This document shows positions 34,401 to 46,240 of a stretch of 64,000 bases of DNA, one piece after another. The notes below the pieces were generated by a model, which did no database searches, was not told where the DNA came from, and was given only the letters and a program-made list of their open reading frames with translations. Source of the DNA: Neoscytalidium dimidiatum (taxonomy: Eukaryota; Ascomycota; Dothideomycetes; Botryosphaeriales; Botryosphaeriaceae); NCBI GenBank assembly GCA_037367355.1, contig CM074700.1, positions 992,001 through 1,056,000 of the forward strand. The letters run 5' to 3'. The stretch's first letter is position 1. Each line of letters begins with the position of its first letter. A program made the translations under genes and the position numbers.

Positions 34401-37400
34401 GAAAGGATCCAAATGCGCCACCGCGACCTAGAAAATCACTTAAGAAGGCTGAAGATACCGTTCCAGCTGCTACTCCTGATCCGCAGGTTCAGCAGCTTCC
34501 CCATGTCCATCTTGCCTCCTCTGAAGCCGCGCATCTACCTGCAGAGCTCGTAACCTCGTCTTCCAACCCTACTGTCTCTATTGGCACTCCTCTGCCTAAA
34601 AGACGTGGGAGAAAGCCCAAATCTCAGATTGCAGCAGAGGAATTAGCTCGAGAGAGCAGTCAGAGGCGAAACTCCACACGTAGTACTGGATCCCAGGCGG
34701 AAGAGACGCAATTCTCCCTTCAGACGCCTGCTACCTCTAACCCCTTCGTTGCCATGGCTGAGGAGTACCAGAGAAGCTATCCAAGTTTATACACACCTGT
34801 TTCTCAGCCATTCAACCCTTTCGTGGCAGCGGCTCAAGAACACAACAGGAGCATCACGACAACTCCTGTGCCGCCTCGCCATGGTTCTGCGACTGATTCT
34901 TCCTTTGAAGTGGGGAGCTCCAATGAACAAATACCGAGTGCTTCCAAATCTTCGAATCAGAGGCTGATTCCCACTCCCAACCAAGCAGATAAACAGCGCT
35001 CGAGCAATCCAGGCTCGAATAGTTCGTTTGCTACCATGAGACAAACTACCCTAGGCCAGTCATCGTTTCTCAACAGGCGCAAAACAAGAAAGCACCCCTC
35101 CGCAGCGAGTAATGCTGTAGACATGACGTCCTCACCCGCCTCGACCTCTGCTGGCCAAGAGTATGGGAGACAGTTGCTGCCTAAGCCAAGTCCACTTATT
35201 CAGGCCGCAACCCAGCAGCACCAGCCACCAGGCGCACACCAGAGCCCATATTCTGGAGAACATGAAGGGTCGCGTCATGGTGGACTTTATGACCAGTTGC
35301 GTCAGGCCAGTCATAACCAGGATATCCAGAGTACGCCAAATCTTGCAGGGGGTGATCTCAGAAAGCCAGAAAGCGGCGGTGGTCCAGTATGGGGCAGTTT
35401 TGCCTCATCGAATAACAGGCATCTGAACTCTACGAGCAGCTTGGCCGTTCAAAGTGTAGGGACGACCCCGAGAGAGAGTATAGCTCAGCCTCTGCCAACC
35501 GTGCGCCAGATCTCTGCTCCAAATAACGGGACTGTCCCTGAGCATAATGGGAAGACCTTAGAACGACAGACGGTTGAGGCATCTGATGACAATGGTAGTG
35601 AAACTGAGGTGGAGCCAGAACTTTTCGAAAGAGTGGTTTTGAAGCCGAAGAACCCTTCTAGCAATGAACGGGCAACAATACCCCCGGCGAATACTGCTGC
35701 TAAATCTAAAGAAGCGATGCAAGACGTCAAACCCTCATTAAATTTGGAAGAGACACAAGCATCCTTCATCACACAACCGCCTACCCAGAAAACCTTGGCG
35801 CGAGAAGCCTCATTTCAAGCTGAAGAAATGCCAGACGAACCTCCCGTACAAGAGGATGCTGAGGATCAACCACAAGAAAATTCAGTAACACCATCCACGC
35901 CAAAGCAAGGCTCCGTAGGCCAGGATGGGGCACGGCAAATTTGTTCAGCTCCAGCTATGCTCGGCACACCATCTCAAGTTTCTCCGGCTCAAGTCTCTGG
36001 GACCACAGCTCTGAATGAAGATATTCCAGTGCTTGAAGAGGCACCCGAAAATCCTACACCCGTTAAGAGGCAAAAAGGGAAATGGTTAGGCGGTAAAAAG
36101 CAAGGCGTAAAACTGAGCGGAGGAGGTATTTTGAATTTCAATCGTACCAAACTCCTGGTCAGCATCATCGAGAAGTGTGGCGGTGTCTTCCCTGGAGATT
36201 TTGAGATCCACAGACCGTTTGTTGGCCTTTGGAACAAGGAATACGGTGCTGAGAGACAGGTTGACCGCGACACCATCAAGAGAACCATCAAGAATGCAAT
36301 CGACTCATCCCGTGTGCGTAGGTTTGCGTATTCTTTCAAGAACAAGAATGGGGCTATGATGACTAGACACATTCTCACCCTTCCGCACATAAAGCAGTCG
36401 GACCCGCTCGTTCTAGACACCCAGAAGAAGGTAATCGCTGCTTGGCCTCGCGTCTACACTCCTCTCCAAATGAAGGAATACGAAGAGGAAGTTGGCAACT
36501 CTTGGTACGGCGACAAGTATGAGAAAGACACTACTGTTCGGGTAGAGCGTGCGAATCTTCCCCAGTGGATGCGGGATATGGAGTTGCGCACTGCTGAAAA
36601 CCAGAGAAAACGGGAGGAGGAGAAGGCAAGGAAACTGGAACGTGAGGCAAGAGGTATTCCTCGTCTCGGCAGGGCAGGTCGTGGACGCGGAGGACGCGGA
36701 AGAGGAACCTCTCGGCCAGTCATCACTGGACGCACTGGACGTCGCCAGCGTCTTGCTGGTCTTCCAAAACCAGTAGCAGATCCGGATGAGGATCCATGGA
36801 ACCCTTTCCAGTCAAAGTTCATGAGGCTTTACGACTCTGAAGATGACGGAGGTCTGGACGAGCCGACTACGCCAAGCCGTCCCCGGTCAATGGGCGAGAT
36901 GAGCGGAACGTTCCAGATCGACAATTTTGTCTTCCATAGGCCCACCCACGATAGCGCACTTTTGTCGGATGACGATGACTCGAGCGTTTTTGGAACTCCG
37001 TTCAGCTCCCGGTCGGGTACACCTATCCCAAAGTCACCTTCCAAGAGAATGAGGCGCTCTTCCTCTAGCTCAATCTCTACCATTGATGGCATTGAGATTC
37101 CAGGCCGCGTTCCAACGTTCCAGGTCAACATTAGTCCTTCCATGAGCCGTCGAGGCTCTGTTGCTTCAGTTGCATCTGATGTGTCTTCAGCATCAAGCTC
37201 TCCTTCGATATCGTCTTTCCGAATTGAGAAGCCTAGGTCGAAAGATTGGTCTTTCAAGAACAGCGGGCCAGACACGTACGATCCAACATGGGAAATTCAA
37301 GATATTGCCACCCTTACGGATCCTGACATTCTCTTCTACCCGCACACTGGAACATTTTCGACCGAGTACCACGTTGTACGCAATGCAAGGCTATCACTAT

Positions 37401-39478
37401 GGGTCCAACCCCGCGCTCAACACCAACAGGATTTCGAGGATTCAATGCCCAGATCTCTACAACAGATGAAGGACTCCATCAAGATGAAGGGCAAAGATCG
37501 TGATCATAGTCGCCGTGGCAACCAGAATCTCAGTAGATTCGAGAGGGAACTCATCGTGGTCAGCCATTGGGAAGACCAATATATGAGGAAGAGTGAGGAC
37601 CTCGGCCTCATTCTCAGGCAGCCACATTTCATCAATCACACCTTCTTCGGGGACCATGAAGAGCCAGAGACAGAATGGTCTTGGAAAGGGTTGGATTGGG
37701 ACAATCCATACAGCCAGAACTTGACTCCCTTTGATCCGCCATCCTTCGACGAGACTGATGAGAGCGACGCTCCAGATGCCTTTGTGACGGAAAGCGGCAG
37801 AAGTCGCAGGAAGGCTGCTAATGCGGCCACACGTGCTACCAAACGTCGGAGACGTACAATGGTAACAGACGCGCAGGAGGGCAGTCCCGCAGAACCCTCA
37901 CGCCGCCGCCAAAAAGCTACTAAGCTGCCAAAAGCTCATTTAAGTCGCGGACCAGCGCAAGATCCACTTTGTGTTATTTCGACCGCTGATACGAAGAAGC
38001 TCCTATACGCTATGGTCGTGGTTCAGTCTCTGCTTGGTGGTCTTGAAGGCTACACCAGTTGGGATCAGATCAGAAAGATTTTCAGCACCCACGCACATTG
38101 GGACCTGACATCTTTCCGAAACCGTTGGGTCTGGTTGAAGACCAGATGCGCCGAGGTAGTCGAGAGTCTCTTTGATGAGTTTCAGCAGGCTTATTTGCTT
38201 GCATATGAATGTGGAGACGTACCTCCCATTGACTACGACAACGTCGATGACTATGACTGGCCTGGAATTGTCCAATGGACTATGCAAAACATCAGCATCA
38301 AGCCGCCCAAGGAGACTGATGTTCATGCCCACATCCCTTCAACACGGGAAGAGTTAGAAAATATCTTCGACGTACAGGAAGTCAACCCGTGGTCTGGTCC
38401 ACCAAAAGAATCGTTGTATGGTGAGGGGTGCCTCTCCTCAAGGCGAAGGGAGTTGACTCAACAATACTCTTTTTACTTGCCGCTCACACATCGCCCCAAG
38501 AGAAAGGAGAAAGCATCTGCTTGGCCATATTCTCAGAAGGCTCTGGACCGTGCCAAGACCTGGGTTCGCTCGACAATCGTGGCCCCGGAGGAGCAGTTCG
38601 ATAGGGATAGCTTTGGCGAGAAGCTAAAGAAGCTTGACGATAAGCTCGTCACGAAGGCTACTTCTGAGCTTATTTCAACCAAATACTTTCGTGATGAGCA
38701 AAAGGGCCGCACGAAGCCTGGCCGCAATTACGGCATTGACCGCACATTCCCCAAGGCTTTCGAACGACAACTTCAACCTGTCCAGCTCCTTGATGCAATT
38801 CAGTTCAAAGAGGACCTGGACAAGGCTTTTTCTAGCGGGGCGGCGTCCTACACCATCTCTAACGCCGCCAAGGACGGCCACGTGCTCGTCATTATCAACC
38901 TCGCGCAGGCTGGACTCGTGAAGGTCGTTCCCGTCCTTCCACCCATTGACCACACTATTGGCAAGCCTTTCCCGCGTCTTACAAAATGGGGGTTCACCGA
39001 GGGCCACTACAAGACCGTTCAGATGGACCGTGGCCGCCTGACTTGGAGCATTGACATCGTACCTACGGACCGCTACGTCTACGGTAACCCGCTACTAAAG
39101 AGCCGAGGATGGAATGCGTTTCCTGCACCACCACTTCCGGAGAAGGGCAGTGAGCACGATGGTTTTGTCCCCTTGTGGGTGGACTTATTCAACAGGACAA
39201 TTGAGGAATGGTGGCGCAGGGTCGTCACGGCAATCATTCACGTCGTGTTTGGTCGACCGGGGATTGGCGTTAGAGGAATCAAGAAAGCGTTGAAGGATGC
39301 GATGGATGAGTGGGAGATTGAGCTCTGCGTGAAGTGGTTGATGGAAGTTGGTGCACTCGAAGAGATGCGGTTGGGGGTTAAGGATGGAGAGAAGGCGAGA
39401 GGTTGGAGGTTGGGCGAGTGGTGGTGGTGTGTACTTGGTGAGCGAGAGGTTGAGCAAGTGGATGCGCGTGCTTATTGA
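31465..39478 (+). CDS. TFC3: TFIIIC B-block-binding subunit (Tfc3/Sfc3-like), very large
   Basis: Two exons, 31465-31531 and 31809-39478, give 2578 residues. The 277 bp intron is bounded by gtacgt and tctcag and joins EEIALRGEQG to ASTSDFKDLINKFY in frame. A winged-helix B-block-binding domain lies at about residues 160-230 (VVQPEITRISGQDKRSVPKR, then TDNLAKHGYITKV). Two AT-hook-like motifs follow: KKRGRPRKDPNAPPRPRK near residue 880 and KRRGRKPK near 950. A Ser/Gln/Thr-rich linker spans roughly 1000-1430, an RG-rich patch (GRAGRGRGGRGRG) lies near 1640, and further winged-helix-like segments fill the C-terminal 700 residues. The protein recognises the B box of tRNA genes and starts RNA polymerase III assembly. 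It is about twice the length of yeast Tfc3 (1160 aa), mostly through linkers. Confidence 0.9.
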
Positions 39479-40651
39479 GCGCGCTTCCCCGGACTCAGAG
39501 ACGGAACGATAGGGGATATGGGGAGAGATATTGGGTTATTTTGTCGTTTCATTCCATTTGAGGAGAAGCGCTTTGCTGCGTTGTTCCGACTGCTTTCCTT
39601 TGAAGCTCTTCCTTTCTCTCTCGACGGTGGACTTCGTCGGCCGGTAAAAAGCATCTCTTCTTCACTTTACGAGATTTTGAGGTATCTTTGGGATAACACA
39701 AATTCTGGGTAGTTTAGATCGTAGTTGTAGTATAAACATTCCAAGAACAAGATTCTTACAACTCAATTCGTGCCTCAAGATATCAGGTGTGATCGCCAAC
39801 TCGAGCTCTAAGAATGTGAATATCTGCGGATGACGTGCCTTTAGTCATAATTTTGAATGATTCTGTCTCCATGTCACAGGTTTGTAAAGAACCAGCGTTG
39901 CGCTCGAAAACCGTCAACATTCATTGACTTTCCAATAGACACGCTCAAATGGTGCAAAGAGCTTTGCCCCGCACGCTCTCCCCTCTCTACCAAAGGTTCC
40001 AAACTTATTCGCCCGCATTGACGGTCTTGTTGTGACCAGAAGCTAACAGGAGAGCTTGTGGATCCCTTTCTCTACCTCTCACTGGGTTGATTCAGTGATA
40101 TTTGGGCTTGTATCGAGTCTTCGGCGTTTGCGGATGTCAGTCTTATGGTTTGTCTCCTTCGAATGGGTCCGATGAGGGGTAAGTAATACCAGCCTTCTCG
40201 TTCGCAAATGTGGAGAGATTGGAAGAGGAACATAGGTTAGATGTGTTCGTAACAATGTGTAGCTGGTGCCAGTTGAGAAGGACCATGGCGGGCTTCGAGA
40301 CTGGATCCGGGGGAGAGCAAATGGGCTCCGCCGATCAAGATGTAGATAAAGTTGTTTATGATGAGGTTTTCGCACCCAAGAGAACATATTAGGAAAGGAA
40401 TTGATATACTACAGAATGATGGCGGAGACCAGAAAGCCATGGAGACACACTCTGAGGAGGCATACATCAGAATGGAAAAGGCGGTTGGAGAGTAAACCCA
40501 CCAGTAAAATCATATGCGACCACAGAGTACATGAACAGCAGCATGTCATGCCTGAACCCTATCAAATTGACTCTAATAATCTGAAAGTGTGGTGAATTTT
40601 CAATAATTTGATAGAAGAAATGTCTCGAAAGTCTTTTGGTGAGTTGCAATA
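39479..40651. other. Intergenic, no supported gene
   Basis: About 1.2 kb between the 3' end of the TFIIIC gene and the 3' end of the DUF7730-like gene. Frames of 60-100 codons exist on the minus strand but carry no domain. The part from 40237 to 40651 could contain further 3' exons of the DUF7730-like gene, which I could not join with confidence. Confidence 0.45.
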
Positions 40652-41661
40652 TCAGCACCACAACAGTGACTCAACCTTCCTCACATCTATTTTGAAAGGA
40701 AAGTCTCCAAAATCCGGCATCGCCGCGGGATCTGTAGTGTAAATGATGATCTTGAAATCTTTTACATGGGTTATCTTCCGGAGAAGCTCCATGAGAACAA
40801 GGACCTTATCAGGTCGTCGGGCCTCCATCGTGATACTCAGCTGACGGAGGTCGGACATGCTAGCGAAGATCTCGCTAGCCGTTTGCCAAGTTTCTACAGA
40901 TTTGGTGAAGTAGGATTCGGTGTGCTCATAGAAGTGAAGGGAGCGGATAGACTGCAACCGTTGAGGCAGAATACCGTTCGAGAAATAACGGAGAGTGCTT
41001 ATATGGCAAAAGTCGAAGGTATTGTGGGTGTAGAGCAGAGTGACAGCTTCAGAATATCTTCCCTCAAGTCAGTAGTGACAATCTCTGACCTTGATCTTGA
41101 GCATAAGATACATGGAACTTACATTTGCCGGCATGTAAGTAGCAAGCTGGGCAGCTTGAAGAAAGGGCTGGATTCCAGGGGCCAATTCTGCAATGCATGG
41201 GCAAGATGTCCGGGATGCCAAGACCCGTCCACCATGAAGTGCCAATGACTGTAGCACTTGTGCCTGAAGTTGGGTAAATGTGGGTTATCTTCGAAACAAT
41301 TCACCGCGAGAAGCCTTCCACTGATCCATCCCATATGGACAACGCCACCTGGTTCTGCAAAGATTTCTTCGTAGATGAGTAATCTGATCTCCTTAGGCAG
41401 TATCACGAGGAAATTCGACTCCTGGCGTGTTTTGCATGAAGTGTCGATAATTGAAAGTGAGCGCGGGCGTTTATTGGGCAGTCTCGGTGGAGGAATAGTT
41501 GGCTCTGATGGCGGAACTCTCACGGCGTTGTTTGGGCCACAGCATAACATCCGCCAAAAGAGTCTCTCGGAACGATACAACCGAGCGAGAGCCTGCCACA
41601 TAGCTTTTAATCGTGAGGAAGCGATCCAGACAAGATAATAATGAAAAAGTTCGGCGATCAT
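40652..41661 (-). CDS. DUF7730-like (F-box-like) protein
   Basis: Two exons, 41661-41124 region to donor 41123, then 41057-40652, give 314 residues. The join restores LLLTCRQIYSEAVTLLYTHNTF, the hallmark of a large fungal family annotated as DUF7730 or F-box-like. Other visible landmarks are LPKEIRLLIYEEIFAEPGG near residue 90-110, and an arm after the junction with LRYFSNGILPQRLQSIRSLH and DLRQLSITMEAR. Members are abundant and variable in Pezizomycotina; their function is mostly unknown, and some may act as substrate adaptors. There is no signal peptide; the first 45 residues contain a moderately hydrophobic helix. The 3' end is uncertain because these proteins sometimes have a further short exon. 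The gene sits beside two genes for secreted proteins, in a block that looks accessory. Confidence 0.7.
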
Positions 41662-42037
41662 AGCAAGTCGCCCACATGTCACACAAAAGAGCGTACCGTG
41701 AGCCGTTTTATATTTGAAAAAACAACGGTCAGTAGGAGGTGTTCCATTTTTAACTGGCGAGAAAATGTGGGGTAGGTTGGTTGCGGCGTAATCGTGTTGG
41801 GCGCGATACTGTTGCCTTTACTGCGCCACACTTGTTTGATTGGCAGATATTTCTAGGCTATGTCATCCTCGCTCGCGAAGCTACTGCGCGACTTCAGCTT
41901 AAGAGGTCAATCCACCCGAATGTAAGGCGCTAGCGAGTGCAAGAGGTTCCAGGTCTGTAATAATTAAAGCTATATAGGAACAATGATAGGTAATGACATT
42001 GCCCAATAACCCGGTACATAACTCTTAATGGGCCCTT
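41662..42037. other. Intergenic between two minus-strand genes
   Basis: About 0.38 kb, AT-rich, holding the promoter of the DUF7730-like gene and the 3' UTR of the metallopeptidase. No other feature seen. Confidence 0.5.
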
Positions 42038-43517
42038 CTAAAGACTGGCCGGCTCTGTAGGCTCTTCTCTGGCCTGTTTGATAATGGTGATAAAATTTTC
42101 GAAGGCGTAATTTGCCTCTGACGTCGGCCATTCTAAGCCTCGCCGTTCCGGAACGTCTGATGTAATAGAGCCATCTTCTGTAATGTATTTCCTTGGACTC
42201 AGGTTAAGCAACCGTATGCCTATAAAGATATTAGGTCAGATCATGACCACGTAGGAGAATGCACAGCTTACCAGATCCGAACAATGCCAGATTGTCTGGA
42301 TTGTTGGTTGCAACTTCTATGTCCGGCGACCCTTCATCATCGTCGCCCTTTTCAGGACCCCGCTCTGCTAACTTCCTGGCACTTTTCCATCCGTATCCGC
42401 GTTTGTACGGAGTGTCACTGAATCCTTTTACTGCCTGCATGACGTTAATACAGACACCGATCTCGAAACTTGGGTACCGTCCTTACGTCTTTCAATAGTA
42501 AGCCGCGCTTGTCTGGATTGCCTGGTTCTTTTCCTTGCGCTCCAGCTCTTGTATGGCACATCTAAGGCTGCATTAGCTAGACAGTAGATATTAACACATT
42601 TTTTTTCCCTGACCTCATGCAGTATGACTTTGTCCAATAGCTGAAACATATCTATCTCAGACCAAGGCCAGCTCTTTGTCACCTTGCCAATCACCTTCTG
42701 GAATTGTACACCCAGCCGAGTAGTGAAACCGACCCAAGTCTATCAATGAATTGGAGTTAGTGTTTGAGCTGCTGTCATTCGTGATGAGCCTCCATCAGAG
42801 GTTCAAATGCTCACTTTGATAGGCTGGTTTCGCATCCATCTCCTGAACTTAGAGCAGAGAGTAATGGATGAAGGGTAATGCCTCCCGGTTATTTTAGGGT
42901 CGTAAAGGGGTGTTGTAGTCATTGCAAGTGTCCTGTCTGATTTGCTGCGACATTCAGAAATCTTCTCATCACCTTCAAACTCCTTAATATGATATCCGAT
43001 AACTGCAACAAGTCAGTAAATGATATAGTAAATAAGTATTTATAGGAAATAGTTTAGACCTGTGTCATCCCAGACTTGCAGTTGCCCGAGATGTCTTTTT
43101 GGACGTGGTACCATTCTTTGAAAATCGTCGCAGAAAAAAATCATCTCTGACTCAGTATTCCAGGGGTTCTCATTATATTCACGAGCCGTCGTGATTCCGC
43201 CAAAAGTTTCCCGTAGGGGACTAAGAATATCGTCATTTATCTGATGACTTGGCTGGACGAAGAGCAGGCTAATCAAGCGATCGATCTGAGCATCTCGTTT
43301 GCCAAGTGCTGTGAGAGCCTGCTGTGCCATGTTGAAAGCTTCACCCAAGCTTTCTTGTATCATCACCCGATCTAATGAGAATCAGATGTAGAATCATGAA
43401 ACTGAAGATCGAAATACCTTCGCCCTGGCAAGACTCATGTATGTAGTACCCCTGTCCCAGGCCGACGCACCAGACCAACACGAACGATATGGGAAGCTTG
43501 AGCGTGTGAAAAAGCAT
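42038..43517 (-). CDS. Secreted zinc metallopeptidase, M35 (aspzincin)-like, seven exons
   Basis: Seven exons (43517-43418, 43371-43060, 43002-42815, 42739-42614, 42561-42487, 42434-42272, 42219-42038) join in frame to 381 residues; no single exon reveals the function. Residues 1 to about 23 are a signal peptide (basic start, hydrophobic core LPISFVLVWCVGLG). The zinc motif HEMCH (residues 241-245) is created only by splicing: HE ends exon 4 and MCH begins exon 5. It is followed by TRAG, an Asp at 274 and YGW at 281-283, then NNPDNLALF. This order resembles the HExxH plus Asp/YG arrangement of deuterolysin-type aspzincins and the fungal putative-peptidase families near them. Acidic and Cys residues are few, so disulfides are limited. 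It probably cleaves proteins outside the cell. Substrate and activity are unproven, and the N-terminal 150 residues are not recognised. Confidence 0.75.
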
Positions 43518-44448
43518 TGTTTCTTTTTTCTGTGTAGAATTCAATAAAATGTAAGATCATATTGTAAAGACTGCTAAGCTCTTTTAAATTCCAATGCTCT
43601 ACTTGTATCAAAGACGCTGCCACGCCCCTCTCGTTGCTTCTACCGTAGGTGTTCATTTCAAAACTGCTTCCTACTGCGCCTGGATTGCTTCTAAATTTAT
43701 AAACGTCACTTTATGTCACATGCGGAGAGCTCATTCAACATGTATGGTCCCATCTCGCCCCTGGCGGGCAATCAAGATCCAGGTGAATGAGAAAGGTTGG
43801 GCCCATTGCCTAATGTACAGGCTCAAACTGGACTATAGAATCGTGACCAGTGTCCTCATGAGTAGTTGTATGGATGAAATGCATGCTTCAGCTGCCGAAG
43901 GCATCAAGATTCAAAATGCCCGCATGGCTGTGCATCCTCGCAGAAGTGTTGGATACGGGATTTAATTAGATAGAACAGGAGTGGAGAAAGTGACTAGATC
44001 CAGAATCTGTTATCGGCATGACTCGAAACATACGCTGAAACAGCTGAAAGCTGACTTTATGTTGGCGGCGTAGATTATTGCGGCGTAGCAGAGGTGTCGG
44101 GCTCGGCATGTTGCCTATCAGCAGTGGCCACAGCGAATGCAGCAGAGGCGACGTGGCAGTCAGAAGCATAGGAAGCCCGATGATACTTGTAAAGCTTTCG
44201 CTTCTATATTCATCAGACGTCTTCTGATGTTTCCCGGTTGGCGGCACAGGACCAGGAGCTCCGTCGAAATGCGAGGGGTGGTGTCGAGTTGGCCGGGGTG
44301 CGTTATCATCACATATTTGTTGGTTAAAATTCGAAACAGTCTGATGCAATTAATAGAACGTGCTTTCGTTAGAGATAAATTCATTAGGTGCGCCGAAGTA
44401 CACGCATCAAACCGCGTTCATCTCCTCCCCACAGCAGTGTCCTTCGAT
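43518..44448. promoter_or_regulatory. Divergent promoter of two secreted-protein genes
   Basis: About 0.93 kb between the ATG of the metallopeptidase (minus) and the ATG of the secreted orphan (plus). Frames of 120-165 codons on both strands show no domain. Both flanking genes encode signal-peptide proteins, so shared regulation is plausible but not shown. Confidence 0.45.
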
Positions 44449-46240
44449 ATGGGAGCTATTTTATTTCGCTTTGCGCTGCTGGGCACGCTGCTCATTCAGA
44501 ATGCAACTTGCTTATCAATATCACTGGCAGCGAACCCTCATTCGTCATGGAAACGGGCAGAAGCACTCCCAACTATTACGGCGGGGCCGGCTGCAAACTA
44601 CAAGAGAAGCATCGTATGTATTTATCGATCTTGAATCCGATGAATATGGCTCTAACAGACAAAGGCGAATGCTCCAACTCCCACTGGTGATGACATCCTA
44701 ATTCGTCCCACGGATGGAGGTGACTCAATCCCTACAGATGGTATCGATATTTTCCTCGGGCCGGATCTAGTGAAGAGGCTACAAGACATCTGGGGCTCTG
44801 ACAATTGCCAACCCCCAACGTCGGACTGCTTCAACAGCCTAGCGAATACCATGAATCAGGACCAGGCTCTTGAGATAGAAAAACGCCGAATTGGAAGCTG
44901 GTATAACCAGTTCGGCCGGTACGGTGCGAGAGTGGGGTTGTTTAACACAATCGTCAGCTTCTACAGCTGGTATTGGAAAGAAAAGCACGCACAGCCACCG
45001 AATTTCATTGCTGCAGCCAGCTATCACATTCCTTCCACGGATTTGGCGCAATGGACCAGTGCAGGAGATGCCTCGACGGTAGTTCTGAGTGCTGATAAAA
45101 CCGCGGTGACTGTCCCTGTCTCCATTTCAACTCTTGGAACCGCGTCCACAGCTACTGCTACAACGCTCACAGCTGATGCCAGTGGCCATAAGTCTGGCGA
45201 CGTCTTGGTCACTATCCCAACAGATACTGCGAATGCATTTGAAGAGCTAATTCGGATGACCGGCCAATGCAAGGACACGCCGGTGGAGAAAGAGCGGAGA
45301 GCATTACCCAGCTGGGACGCTATCAATGGCATCAACGAGTTCATGATCCCAATGGCCGCGCCGGATCAGCTTTTCCATGGGCTGGGCCTCTCCACCATTG
45401 ACAATCTTCCTACCCTGAATCCGGAAAACGGAGATGCTTCAGACTCCCTTGCAGCTGCGCAGAGATACGCAGAGGGTCTGCCAGAGTTCGAGAACGTGGG
45501 AGAGGCCCAGCGTCGCAACATTGTCCAGATCGTTTGGCAGGGGATTTCTCAGTTCTGTCTAGAACACACGGCCGCACTGACTGTAATTGCTTTGGATGGC
45601 AAGCAGATTGGAAACGGGTCCGACACCACGTCCTGTAGCCTCAACGAGGAGGATGAGCCGGAATGCTTTGATCCCGCTTGCAACGGAGTGAAGCAAAAGT
45701 GCACCGCGGGAAAATATAAAGATTGCCCTTGCTATTACCTCGCGAAGTGGTTCGATTATCCCTTCATTCAGGTTGATTGGGACTTGCAGCAACAGTTCCT
45801 GGTTGCCGCGTGGAGAGACGTTGAACTTAACCAGGGTAAATGCGAGGTTCGAATAACCCAGACCCAGGGTACTTGCGCGAGAGGAGGCTGTAACTTTTTC
45901 TACGAAATTAAGATCCTCAACGCGGACGACGTGCAGATAGGAGGCAAAGAACGAACCATCCTGACGCCGGATTCTTCCATTGATGTCACAAGCCAGCTCC
46001 CGTTCGTATTCATTATGAAGCCCAATCCCGGCACCGACGGCGGCATTCGTATGCTATACGCGGGCGAAGATTTCAGCGATTCCACCAATGACGCAACAAA
46101 GTCGTCGTACTGCGAGAAGCCAGGTAGTTGGACGCAATCGGGAGTCCCGGTAAGACATCACTTCCTTGCCGACAAAGTTTTGTACTGATGCATCTCAACA
46201 GACGCGAGATTTGGTCTGCCACTTCAACTGCAAGGCTTAG
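44449..46240 (+). CDS. Secreted orphan protein with Cys cluster, three exons
   Basis: Exons 44449-44613, 44659-46149 and 46202-46240 give 564 residues. Exon 1 supplies a signal peptide (MGAILFRFALLGTLLIQNATC), with the mature protein starting near residue 23-37 (a KR site lies near 36). The last exon has only 12 sense codons and replaces a read-on tail with TRDLVCHFNCKA, adding two cysteines at the end. Its intron has gtaaga, a tactgat branch site and caacag. The main body has FLGPDLVKRLQDIWGSDNCQ, an aromatic segment (FYSWYWKEKH), a Thr/Ala-rich part near 170-215, and a Cys cluster near residues 382-415 including YKDCPC. The YK-CPC pattern recalls regions of some fungal GH18/killer-toxin-like proteins, but no GH18 motif (DxxDxDxE) is present, so I assign no function. 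It is probably an extracellular enzyme accessory or interaction protein. Confidence 0.72.

Noticed and set aside
42795..42812. B-box-like GGTTCAAAT near the metallopeptidase gene
   Set aside because: It falls in intron 3 of that gene and has no A box or cloverleaf around it.
43966..44349. 127-codon minus-strand frame between the two secreted genes
   Set aside because: No signal peptide, domain or splice extension; lies in the shared promoter region.
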